NCBI GenBank assembly: GCA_003258405.1
Contig: QKPN01000002.1
Span: 434,001-498,000, forward strand
DNA length: 64,000 bases
Direction: 5' to 3'
Source: Rhodobacteraceae bacterium DSL-40
GTDB lineage: Bacteria > Pseudomonadota > Alphaproteobacteria > Rhodobacterales > Rhodobacteraceae
The notes beneath the pieces are model-generated. The model did not search any database. It saw only the letters and a list, made by a program, of their open reading frames with translations, and was not told the origin of the DNA. The position numbers were made by a program, and so were the translations under genes. Below are positions 26,363 through 33,883 of the stretch, in pieces. Positions within the stretch are counted from its first letter, which is position 1. Every line of letters begins with the position of its first letter.

Positions 26363-26912
26363 GATACAATCCGTCTTTTTCCACACCCGAGTAGAGTAAG
26401 ACCGACCCAGAAAGTTATCGATGAGGGATTTCCCTCAATGACGAGAGATACCTCTTGCGGACAGTGCGACCGAGCAGTTGAGGTCGTGACCTGACGCTCA
26501 GCGACTTTCCCATACCAGCTCACAGCGAGAAGGTGGCGTAGCTATACCTTCACAGCAAGCAGGTCTTTCTCGCTGCATACTGGGACGACACGGGCACCCG
26601 GAACTCTGATCGCAAGTAGGGTCGGTGAGCAGTCTAGGCGACTGGTTCGGGGATGGCAGTGTCCGATCCCCGACTATGAAATCGCCGAGCTTCTCATGCG
26701 AGGTCTCAAGGAGCGCATCAGTTTTACAGAGGGCAGCTTGAAGATTCCGTGATTATTGATGGTGCGCGACGGCAGTCTGGCCCCTTAGAGAGGGGACTTC
26801 GGTGATTGTAGTGCTGCGCCGCTGACCGTCCGCTTTGGGCAGGCTGACAAGCATGAGAGGCAGACTGCCTGACAGAAAAGGCAGAATTATGTGCAACCGA
26901 ATACCGGGGAAA
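26363..26912. other. Gene-poor, lower-GC stretch between hchA and tRNA-Pro
   Basis: 550 bases. No start-codon-bearing gene is supportable. One frame is open without an ATG from about 26480 to 26755 and reads like decayed coding DNA (ending DYEIAELLMRGLKERISFTE); I cannot assign it. Small inverted repeats are visible (CGGGGAT...ATCCCCG near 26650; AGGCAG-A-CTGCCT near 26860). The hchA promoter must lie at its left end. Position beside the 3' end of a tRNA suits an old integration site. Confidence 0.5.
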
Positions 26913-26989
26913 TGGTCGGAGTGAGAGGATTCGAACCTCCGACCCCCTGCTCCCGAAGCAGGTGCGCTACCAGGCTGCGCTACACTCCG
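26913..26989 (-). tRNA. tRNA-Pro (anticodon CGG)
   Basis: A 77-base cloverleaf on the minus strand. The acceptor stem is CGGAGTG/CACTCCG with discriminator A and an encoded CCA end at 26915-26913. The anticodon stem CCTGC/GCAGG closes the loop TTCGGGA, giving anticodon CGG. The T arm contains GGTTCGAATCC. The 3' end faces the gene-poor stretch to its left. Confidence 0.95.
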
Positions 26990-27131
26990 ACTAGGGCGGG
27001 TCTTTAATCCAACCGTCCGGCCAGTGCAACGCCGATTCGCACCGCTCTTGCCGTGTGGTTACGGGGCCGGCCGGCGGCCGCATGCCACGCGCGGGCCTTG
27101 TCTCGTCGCAGGCCGCTGGATAGACCGGGGC

Positions 27132-27758
27132 ATGAGAGAAACGTCGGACCAGGGACGGCGGCCCTACCACCACGGCAATCTGCGCGAGGCGCTGATCGAG
27201 GCGACCCTCGGGCTGATCGAGGCGAAGGGACCGCTCGGCTTCACGCTCGCGGAAGCGGCACGCCAGGCCGGCGTGAGCGCCGCCGCGCCCTACCGCCATT
27301 TCCGCGGCCGCGACGAGCTCATCGAGGGGGTCGCGCTCAAGGGCTTCGAGATCTTCGCCGACCAGCTCGAGGCGGCCTGGAACGATGGCCACCCGACATT
27401 GCTCACCGCCTTCTTCGCCGTCGGCCGCGCCTATCTCGATTTCGCCCGCAGGAATCCCGGCTATTACATCGCGATGTTCGAGAGCGGCGTCTCGATCGCC
27501 GGCAACCCGGATCTCGCGCGCGCCGCCGATCGCGCGATGGGGGTGCTGCGCGAGGCCGCCGAACGGCTCGCCGCGCACCTCCCGCCCGGCAAGCGCCCGC
27601 CCTCCGGCATGATCGCGAATCACGTCTGGGCGCTCAGCCACGGCGTCGTGGAGCTCTTCACCCGCGGCGCGCCCGGCGCCCGCGCGCCCTATTCCGCCGA
27701 CGAGATGCTCGAGAGCGGCACGGCGATCTACCTCCGCGGCCTCGGCCTCATCTCCTGA
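27132..27758 (+). CDS. TetR-family regulator
   Basis: 208-residue TetR-type regulator. The DNA-binding domain is YHHGNLREALIEATLGLIEAKGPLGFTLAEAARQAGVSAAAPYRHFRGRDELIEGVALKGFE. The C-terminal ligand domain includes NPGYYIAMFESGV and NHVWALSHGVVELFTRG, the WHG-type group. I chose the ATG at 27132; an ATG 36 codons upstream would add a segment lacking family similarity. It converges on the ABC permease gene with a 7-base gap, so its target is not clear from position. Confidence 0.87.
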   Translation: MRETSDQGRRPYHHGNLREALIEATLGLIEAKGPLGFTLAEAARQAGVSAAAPYRHFRGRDELIEGVALKGFEIFADQLEAAWNDGHPTLLTAFFAVGRAYLDFARRNPGYYIAMFESGVSIAGNPDLARAADRAMGVLREAAERLAAHLPPGKRPPSGMIANHVWALSHGVVELFTRGAPGARAPYSADEMLESGTAIYLRGLGLIS

Positions 27759-27765
27759 ACCCGCC

Positions 27766-28527
27766 TCAGTTCCGCGGGCCCGCCCGGCGCTCGAGCGGCT
27801 TCACGATCAGATACTCGATCGCCAGCATCACCACGACGAAGCTCAGCGAATAGGCGAGCACATGCGCCACCTCGAAGAGCTGGAAATAGAGGTGGATCTG
27901 GAACCCCACCCCGCTCGAGCGGCCGAGGAACTCCACCACCAGCACGATCTTCCAGATCACCGCGAGCCCGTTCCGCACGCTCGCCGCGAGGAAGGGCGCG
28001 AGCTGCGGCAGCAAAACGTGGCGGAAGCGCGTCCAGCGCGACAGCCGGTAGACCTGCGCCATCTCCGCGATGCCGCGGTCGAGCACCAGCATCCCCTCGC
28101 GCACCGTCACCGCCACCATCGCGATCTTGTTGATCGAGACCGAGGTGATCGCCGCGACCTCGTTGAGCCCGATCCAGAGATAGCAGAGCACGATCACCAC
28201 GAGCGCCGGCAGATTGAGGAAGACCACCACCCAGGGGTCGGCCCAGCGATTGAAGCGCGGCCAGGCCCCAAGCGCCATGCCGAGCGCCGTGCCCAGCAGC
28301 ATCGAGATGAAGAAGGCCGCCGCGACCCGCAGGAGCGTCACCGAAACGTGGTGCAGCAGCGCGCCCGAAAGGAATTCGGCCTTCGTCACCTGCCAGACCT
28401 CGAGCGGCGAGGGCAGCACGGAGGGATCGCCCTTCAGCACCGAAAGCAGGGCCCAGAATGCGATGAGCGCGCCGAGCGACAGCACCATCACTCGCGGATC
28501 CGCCCGGTTTTCACGACCCCTGGCCAT
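27766..28527 (-). CDS. ABC transporter permease, SsuC/TauC-like
   Basis: 253-residue inner-membrane permease of the nitrate/sulfonate/taurine ABC family: about six helices and the EAA-type loop MAQVYRLSRWTRFRHVLLPQLAPFL. No ATPase or binding protein is adjacent. The matching ATPase (39122-39769) and NMT1/SsuA-like binding protein (39741-40715), also on the minus strand, lie 11 kb away across the xox genes and have no permease of their own, so I infer that the three form one transporter. Start ATG at 28527; ten further codons upstream are open. It diverges from the NosR-like gene. Confidence 0.85.
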   Translation of the reverse strand: MARGRENRADPRVMVLSLGALIAFWALLSVLKGDPSVLPSPLEVWQVTKAEFLSGALLHHVSVTLLRVAAAFFISMLLGTALGMALGAWPRFNRWADPWVVVFLNLPALVVIVLCYLWIGLNEVAAITSVSINKIAMVAVTVREGMLVLDRGIAEMAQVYRLSRWTRFRHVLLPQLAPFLAASVRNGLAVIWKIVLVVEFLGRSSGVGFQIHLYFQLFEVAHVLAYSLSFVVVMLAIEYLIVKPLERRAGPRN

Positions 28528-28671
28528 GCCTTGTCCTCCCGGCCGGCAGTCTTTCACGCCCCCGCGCCGCGAGCCATGGGGAATCCGGCCCCCCCGCTAT
28601 CAGACCTTCGTAGAATACCTGTGCGCGGCCGCCTCTGGTTAGGTGCGGAAAAAACAGGGAGGAAATGGGAA

Positions 28672-30804
28672 ATGCGCGCGCAGGTCTTCCTGGCCCCGCT
28701 GCTCGCCCTGCTGCTGTTCGCGGCAACGGGCGCGATGGCGCTCGAACGCGCGGATCTCGCCCCCTTCGTGAAGCCGCCGATGTCGATCGGCAAGGCCGTG
28801 AACGACAAGGGCGTCTACGAGCTGCTGAATTCCGGCGGCGCGCTCGCCGGCTATGTCTTCGAGACCGAACAGCTCGCGCCGCTTCCGGGCTTCTCCGGCG
28901 CGCCGATCAACGTCTTTGTCATGCTCGATCTCGACGGCCGCTTCCTTGATGTGAGGCTCATCTCACAAAACGAGCCGATCTTCGTCTCCGGCCTTGGCGA
29001 GGCGCCGTTCCGCAGGTTCTTCGAACAGTATCGCGGCCTCTCCATCACCGCGCCCATCGTCGTCGGCACCCAGTATGGCGGGCACGAACGCGGCGGATCG
29101 CTCGTCTACATCGATGGCGTCACCAAGGCGACCGCCAGCGTGCGCATCGCCAACGAAACCATCCTCGCCGCCGCCCTCGCCGTCGCCCGCGACAAGATGC
29201 AGGGCATCAAGTCCGGCCCCCCGGCGCGCCCCGACCCCGAACATGAGGAAGACCTCACATGGTCGGATCTCGTCGATCAGGGCCTCATTTCGCACCTCGA
29301 GGTGACGAATGCCGAGATCGGCGCGGAATTCGCCGGCACCCGCTGGGCCGATGACGATCCGGAGGCCGAAGCCGACCCGGAGGGCGTCTATCTCGACCTC
29401 TGGGTGGCCGATCTCGGCCCCGCCTCCATCGCCCGCACGCTGCTCTCCCCCGCCGCCCTGAAGGAGCTCGCGGCCTTCGAGGCGATCAGCCCCGATGACG
29501 AGCCGCTGCTGATGATCGACACCGGCCGCCACGGCCTCGTCTCGCCGGATTTCGTGCGCAACACCGCGCCCGACTGGATTTCCGCCACCCAGGACGGCCT
29601 GCCGGTGGCGCTCCGCGATGCCGACATCTTCGTGAGCCTCGCCGACGACGTGCCCGCAGAGCTTCACGACGGCGCCGCGATGATCCTGCGCACCGACCGC
29701 CGCCTCGGCTTCGATCCCACCCGCGAGTGGCAGGTGGAGGTGAAGGCGGTGCGCGAGCACGGCATCTTCCAGCCCGAGCCGGGCTCCGTCACCCTCACCC
29801 TGCCGCACAGGACCGACGAACGCTTCTTCATCCGCGACGCGGCCCCGGTCGCCGCCCCCCCGTGGCTCGAGGCGCTCCGCAACCGCCAGACCGACCTCGT
29901 CCTGCTCGGCGCGGGGCTCGTCGGGCTCTTCGGCGTGCAGCTCTTCGGCATGCGGCGGCTCGCGGCCCACCCGCGCTACCCGCTGATCCGGCTCGCGACG
30001 CTCGCGGTCGTGCTCGGCTTCATCGGCTGGCATGGCCAGGGCCAGCTCTCCATCGTGACCCCGCTCGCCGCCCTGCGCGCGGCCCTCGAGGGCGGCAGCT
30101 TCGCCTTCCTGATCTACGATCCGTTCTCGCTGCTGATCTGGGCCTTCGTGCTGGTGAGCTTCGTGCTCTGGGGCCGCGGCCTCTTCTGCGGCTGGCTCTG
30201 CCCCTTCGGCGCGCTGCAGGAATTCGCCGACCGCCTCGGCCGCCTCCTGCGCCTGCCCCGGATCGAGCCCTCGCCGCGCTGGGATGCGCGGCTGAAGAAG
30301 CTCAAGTATGTCGTGCTCGCGGCCCTCGTCGCGACGGTCTTCCTCGCCCCCGCCGCGCTCGACAAGGCGGTCGAGGTCGAGCCCTTCAAGACCGCGATCA
30401 CCGTCTATTTCGTCCGCAACTGGTATTACGTCGCCTATGCCGTCTTCTGGCTGGTGCTCGGCATGATGCTCTTCAAGGGCTTCTGCCGCTATGTCTGCCC
30501 GCTCGGCGCGCTGATGGCGCTCGGCGGCCTGCTGCGCGGGCGGAACTGGATCGCGCGGCGCGCGCAATGTGGCGCGCCCTGCCAGCTCTGCAAGGTCCGC
30601 TGCCGCTACGGCTCCATCGCGAAATCCGGCCGGGTCGACTATTCCGAATGCTTCCAGTGCCTCGATTGCGTGACGATCCACGACGATCCGGCGCAATGCG
30701 TCCCCCTGATCCTCGACGCCCGCGGCCGCCGCCCGGCCAACGCCCGCCCCCCTGGAAGCCCTCGCCCGACCACCCCCTCCGACGCCGGCGCCCTCCCGAC
30801 CTGA
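28672..30804 (+). CDS. NosR/NirI-family flavin and Fe-S membrane protein
   Basis: 710-residue membrane protein. A signal peptide (about 1-25) leads a periplasmic FMN-binding domain; its flavinylation site reads DGVTKAT (148-154), a variant of the SGAT motif. A long periplasmic part follows to about residue 405, then several helices interrupted by CGWLCP (506-511) and CRYVCP (605-610) and a cytoplasmic tail with ferredoxin-like cysteines (C633, C637, C640, C644, C660, C663, C666). This is the NosR/NirI architecture, which passes electrons across the membrane. No nos or nir genes are nearby, whereas xoxG/xoxJ/xoxF follow, so a role in the methanol system is inferred. GGGAGGAAATGGGAA precedes the ATG. 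The proline-rich C-terminal tail looks unstructured. Confidence 0.85.
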   Translation: MRAQVFLAPLLALLLFAATGAMALERADLAPFVKPPMSIGKAVNDKGVYELLNSGGALAGYVFETEQLAPLPGFSGAPINVFVMLDLDGRFLDVRLISQNEPIFVSGLGEAPFRRFFEQYRGLSITAPIVVGTQYGGHERGGSLVYIDGVTKATASVRIANETILAAALAVARDKMQGIKSGPPARPDPEHEEDLTWSDLVDQGLISHLEVTNAEIGAEFAGTRWADDDPEAEADPEGVYLDLWVADLGPASIARTLLSPAALKELAAFEAISPDDEPLLMIDTGRHGLVSPDFVRNTAPDWISATQDGLPVALRDADIFVSLADDVPAELHDGAAMILRTDRRLGFDPTREWQVEVKAVREHGIFQPEPGSVTLTLPHRTDERFFIRDAAPVAAPPWLEALRNRQTDLVLLGAGLVGLFGVQLFGMRRLAAHPRYPLIRLATLAVVLGFIGWHGQGQLSIVTPLAALRAALEGGSFAFLIYDPFSLLIWAFVLVSFVLWGRGLFCGWLCPFGALQEFADRLGRLLRLPRIEPSPRWDARLKKLKYVVLAALVATVFLAPAALDKAVEVEPFKTAITVYFVRNWYYVAYAVFWLVLGMMLFKGFCRYVCPLGALMALGGLLRGRNWIARRAQCGAPCQLCKVRCRYGSIAKSGRVDYSECFQCLDCVTIHDDPAQCVPLILDARGRRPANARPPGSPRPTTPSDAGALPT

Positions 30805-30967
30805 GCGGCGGGTGGGTGCGAAGGTTTTAGGAAGGCCCCTGCTGAACTCCAAGCTCGAAGTGTCAGATCCTGCTCAATGTCGAGACCCACGCCATAGACT
30901 TTGAGCTAAAACGCCGTCAGAATTTATGAGACATTGTAAATTTATTAAGCCGCCAAAGGAGTGAATA

Positions 30968-31603
30968 TTGCAGTTTCTGACAACGACAAATGTCTATGGC
31001 CCCGGTGACCACTATAAAGAAGCGTTTCTTGAAATAGTTAGGCAACCACCTGAAGGGGTAATCGTTTTAGACGGCAACGCAGGGCTGGGCGCAGACTGGC
31101 CCGCTGGAATTTGGAAGAGTATTGAGGGCGCGGCAGTCGCACTTGCTATACTATCGGCGCCGTCCACGATTAAGGACAATTGGCCAATCTGGAGAGATAT
31201 TTTCGATAATATTGCACAAAAAATAATGCAATTTCATGGTGAATATAGAATTGATCGAGACAGTGCTCAGATCATTGCGATGCATCACGCGGTCGATAAC
31301 TTCGGAATAGATCCGCATCGCCTCTCCATCCATATGGCAATACGTCATTACTATACGGCAGCAGCTGGATATCAAGATCTACTCCTAGAAGATCGCGTCG
31401 ATATGGATTGGAGTGAGGACGGTGAGATCGGTTCAGAAGCATTTTCACGTGGTGTGCGCAGCAACGAGGAAGCGGCTCGCCAGGCCCGATGCCGATATAT
31501 TTTTGGGATAGAAGATCAAGCCAAATGTATCACAATAGTAGTTGAGCAAGACGGAATAATTTCAATGTCAAAAGAGATGAATATGTGTAGTGACTGGAAA
31601 TGA
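30968..31603 (+). CDS. Unrecognised AT-rich orphan gene with TTG start
   Basis: 211-residue soluble protein that I cannot place in a family. Its base composition is strikingly AT-rich against its neighbours and it uses codons such as ATA, AAA and TTT that the flanks avoid, indicating recent transfer. The start is a TTG at 30968: an in-frame stop precedes it by two codons and AAAGGAG lies six bases upstream, so the choice is firm. Visible features are an N-terminal mixed alpha/beta part (GVIVLDGNAGLGADWPAG), a helical middle with several His/Asp residues (AMHHAVDNFGIDPHRLSIHMAIRHYY) and an acidic C-terminal part. No signal peptide or membrane helix. It separates the NosR-like gene from xoxJ. 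Confidence 0.7.
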   Translation: MQFLTTTNVYGPGDHYKEAFLEIVRQPPEGVIVLDGNAGLGADWPAGIWKSIEGAAVALAILSAPSTIKDNWPIWRDIFDNIAQKIMQFHGEYRIDRDSAQIIAMHHAVDNFGIDPHRLSIHMAIRHYYTAAAGYQDLLLEDRVDMDWSEDGEIGSEAFSRGVRSNEEAARQARCRYIFGIEDQAKCITIVVEQDGIISMSKEMNMCSDWK

Positions 31604-31634
31604 TTTTCTCTTTATTTTTATGTAGACATAAATA

Positions 31635-31916
31635 TTATATGAATAATATTGAGATAAGACGCGGAGAACAGGTAGCAAGGATCTCAAAGATTTGATCTAA
31701 TCTCCCAGAAGCAATGATGTTTAAGTGGCAGAAAACTCGTGATTCTTCCAAAATTCCGCCGCTCACGAATAGTATAGCGCACACCACTTCCGTCGAACCT
31801 TTCCGGGTCAGATGCCAATCGCCCCGACGCAAAAGCCAGATCTGCCCCTCTGCATCGGGCGTAATTCCCCCCGCCCTCAAACGGCCAATGCCGCCCCCTC
31901 TCAGGGCGGCATTCAT
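31635..31916 (-). CDS. Possible 93-residue protein starting at the repeat element
   Basis: A weak candidate. The frame begins MNAALRGGGIGRLRAGG at an ATG three bases after the -10-like sequence of the intergenic element at 31912, so any transcript would be leaderless or nearly so. Residues about 24-40 (EGQIWLLRRGDWHLTRKG) look like the wing of a winged-helix protein, but the rest is not recognisable and runs into AT-rich DNA, as if the true 3' part had been replaced. No ribosome binding site. Confidence 0.3.
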   Translation of the reverse strand: MNAALRGGGIGRLRAGGITPDAEGQIWLLRRGDWHLTRKGSTEVVCAILFVSGGILEESRVFCHLNIIASGRLDQIFEILATCSPRLISILFI

Positions 31917-32001
31917 GATATGTTAACTACGAAAATCCAGCAATTTCAAAGGGGATTTCGGATTTTCACGGTGAAAAGGCCGCCTTTCACCGTGAAAATC
32001 C
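31912..32001 (-). repeat. Intergenic element, copy 1 (hairpin plus promoter-like core)
   Basis: A 28-base core (31912-31939, containing ATATGTTAACTACGAAAATC) is identical to one at 54329-54356 in inverted orientation. Both are followed by ATTTCAAAG and TTTTCACGGTGAAA. On the minus strand it holds TTGAAA (31944-31949), 18 bases, TAACAT (31920-31925) and then ATC-ATG. The distal end is a long hairpin (arms 31960-31979 and 31983-32001, one bulged base) downstream of the xoxJ stop, a likely terminator. It thus looks like a terminator-promoter cassette. Confidence 0.75.
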
Positions 32002-32078
32002 CCGCCCGCTTCGCGGCGTCCGGCCCCGGTTTTGCCACCCCGGCCAGGGAGGGGACCCGGGGCGTGCGGGGCCGGAGC

Positions 32079-32996
32079 TCAGCGCTCCGCGGGCGGTCGA
32101 TAGCCGAGGCCGTGGGCCTCATAGATTGCCGCGATCCGGCCATCCGCGATCGCCGCGCCGATGGCATCGTCAATCGCGTATCCGAGGTCGCGGTGGCTCG
32201 TGTGAACCGCGACCCCGAGCGTCCAGGTTCCGATCGAGAAGGCCGGCAGCGGCGGCGAATGCACCCCGATCGTGTCGGTTGCCGCGGCCTGAAGCTGGCC
32301 GAGCGGGCCCATGGCGGCGTTGACCTCGTGATTGGCGAGCGCCTTCATCGCCGCTTCCATGGTCGGATAGCGGTGGATGTTGGGGTTGGCCTGCTGGCCG
32401 AGCAGGTTCGTGAGGTAGAAATCCGCGATCGAGTCGTTCTCCACCGCCACCGTGTCGTAGCGGAAATAGGCCGGAACCGGCGGATCGTCGGGATAGTGGT
32501 CCTTGTCATAGGCGACCGCGATGCTCTCGGTCGCGTATTGCCCGGTGAAGACGACCTGATCCACCCGGCAGGCGAAATCGCTGTCATAGGGCACGCGCAT
32601 CATCACGTTGGCGACCTTGCCCCCCACCACCGGGCCCTTCCAGACCCAGTTGCGGAGGTCCGCGTCGAGCGTCTCGCCCGCCTGGACCAGCCGGAAGCGC
32701 GCCTCGACCCCGAGATCCTCGGCGATGATCCGGCCGATCTCGACGTCGATCCCCGCGGCCTTGCCGTCCTTCTCGTAGGAATAGGGCGGGAAATCCTCAT
32801 AGAGCGCGATATCGATCCAGCCGCGCTCGCGGATCTCGTCGAGGGTCTGACCCACATAGTCGCGGCTGGTATTCTGCGGCTTGGGCTCCGGCACGTATCC
32901 CTCGCACCGCGCCGCTGCCGGCCCCGCCGCCCCGAGGGCCGCGAAGATCGCGGCCGCAACGGTTGCGGCGGAAAGCCTCTGAAACAGGGACCGCAC
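32079..32996 (-). CDS. xoxJ: Periplasmic binding protein of the methanol dehydrogenase system
   Basis: 305-residue exported protein (signal peptide about 1-29, ending AAGPAAA) with the bacterial type-3 solute-binding fold: ALYEDFPPYSYEKDGKAAGIDVEIGRIIAEDLG at the start, and a second lobe ending IGAAIADGRIAAIYEAHG. This matches the quinoprotein-dehydrogenase-associated binding proteins (XoxJ/MxaJ), which bind the dehydrogenase and are thought to help its maturation or cofactor loading. It follows xoxG by 12 bases in one operon. The paired XoxF gene lies 8 kb away on the other strand. Confidence 0.88.
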   Translation of the reverse strand: MRSLFQRLSAATVAAAIFAALGAAGPAAARCEGYVPEPKPQNTSRDYVGQTLDEIRERGWIDIALYEDFPPYSYEKDGKAAGIDVEIGRIIAEDLGVEARFRLVQAGETLDADLRNWVWKGPVVGGKVANVMMRVPYDSDFACRVDQVVFTGQYATESIAVAYDKDHYPDDPPVPAYFRYDTVAVENDSIADFYLTNLLGQQANPNIHRYPTMEAAMKALANHEVNAAMGPLGQLQAAATDTIGVHSPPLPAFSIGTWTLGVAVHTSHRDLGYAIDDAIGAAIADGRIAAIYEAHGLGYRPPAER

Positions 32997-33008
32997 GGCG
33001 GCGCCCCT

Positions 33009-33713
33009 CTACTGCGCCACGGGCAGGCCGACGGTCAGCGTCTCCGCCGCGGCATGATAGGAGGCGGGCGTGTCGCCGATCTGGTGCGCGGCGCGGAAGG
33101 CGATCGAATCCGCGACCGGAGCGCCCGAGAGCGTGTCGATCTGGCTGGCGATCTCGGTGAGCTTCTCCTTGATCGATTCCGCTTCCGGCGAGGGGGTGTC
33201 GGCCTTGGCAAGCTCCATCAGCTGGTCGCGGATCTCGTTCAGTTCGGGATAGAACTCTTCGAGCGTGTCGCCGTCGGGGCGGGTCTCGATATAGGTGCGG
33301 ATCGCCCAGCCCGCCTTCTGGCCGAGGATCTCGCCGAAGGCCGGCATCATCGTCGTGCCGTTCTGGGTGTAGCCGAACTGGAAGCGCTCGGCGAACCACT
33401 CGTCGCCGTATTCCTCCGCCTCGAGGAAGCGCAGGTCGGGGGCGAGACCGCCCGAAATCGCCTCGAGCCCGTGGCAGCGCGCGCAGTTCTGGTTGAACGC
33501 CGATCCCCCGATGCGCACAGCCGTGGTCCAGACGTCGTCGCCCATGTCGCGATAGGGGTTCTCGGTGAGCCACTCCTCGCCCACGTCGGGCAGCGCGTCG
33601 GTGTTGACGGGCTGCGGAGTGACATCGCCATGGGCGAAGGCCAGTCCGGTTGCGGCAATGAGCCCCGCTGCAGCGAGCGACAGGCTGGCGGTGATGATGC
33701 GGGGTGCAGGCAT
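33009..33713 (-). CDS. xoxG: Periplasmic cytochrome c, electron acceptor of XoxF
   Basis: 234-residue exported c-type cytochrome. The signal peptide ends near GLAFAHG; one haem-binding motif CARCH lies at 77-81 and the distal methionine is probably in TTMMPAF. Size, single haem and position immediately before xoxJ match XoxG (cytochrome c-553i of Paracoccus). The C-terminal about 100 residues are a helical extension. GGGAGGGAAGCG precedes the chosen ATG; an upstream extension of 17 codons is open but unlikely. It diverges from the lut-like operon, so the 170-base gap should contain both promoters. Confidence 0.88.
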   Translation of the reverse strand: MPAPRIITASLSLAAAGLIAATGLAFAHGDVTPQPVNTDALPDVGEEWLTENPYRDMGDDVWTTAVRIGGSAFNQNCARCHGLEAISGGLAPDLRFLEAEEYGDEWFAERFQFGYTQNGTTMMPAFGEILGQKAGWAIRTYIETRPDGDTLEEFYPELNEIRDQLMELAKADTPSPEAESIKEKLTEIASQIDTLSGAPVADSIAFRAAHQIGDTPASYHAAAETLTVGLPVAQ

Positions 33714-33883
33714 TCGCTTCCCTCCCTGTTTCTGGTCGTCACCGGGGTAATATGACGGCTGCACCGGGTGGCGATATTGGACATTCGTTCAAGAGCCGCG
33801 GCATCTGGCGCAACGGATGCGGCACCAAGGTCGTATTCGGCGGAATGACGCGCGCAGATACTGTCCGGCCCGGGAGGAATACC

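Larger units (their letters stand above)
31604..32078. other. 475-base gap between orphan gene and xoxJ
   Basis: Holds an AT-rich left part (to about 31760), the doubtful small frame at 31635-31916 and repeat element copy 1. From about 32002 to 32078 it is ordinary GC-rich DNA after the xoxJ stop with nothing further visible. Confidence 0.6.

Noticed and set aside
28672-30804. Nitrous oxide reductase regulator NosR as part of a denitrification cluster
   Set aside because: No nosZ, nosDFY, nir or nor genes in the window; only the protein family, not the pathway, is supported.
28963-30852. 629-codon open frame on the minus strand opposite the NosR-like gene
   Set aside because: Arg/Glu/Ala-rich composition typical of a GC-rich antisense frame; the plus strand carries clear FMN and Fe-S motifs.
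31912-31939. XerCD dif or CtrA site inside the repeated core (TATGTTAA, TTAAC)
   Set aside because: Only half-site similarity; two inverted copies 22 kb apart and the conserved promoter-like spacing do not fit a single dif site, and the second CtrA half (TTAA after 7 bases) is missing.
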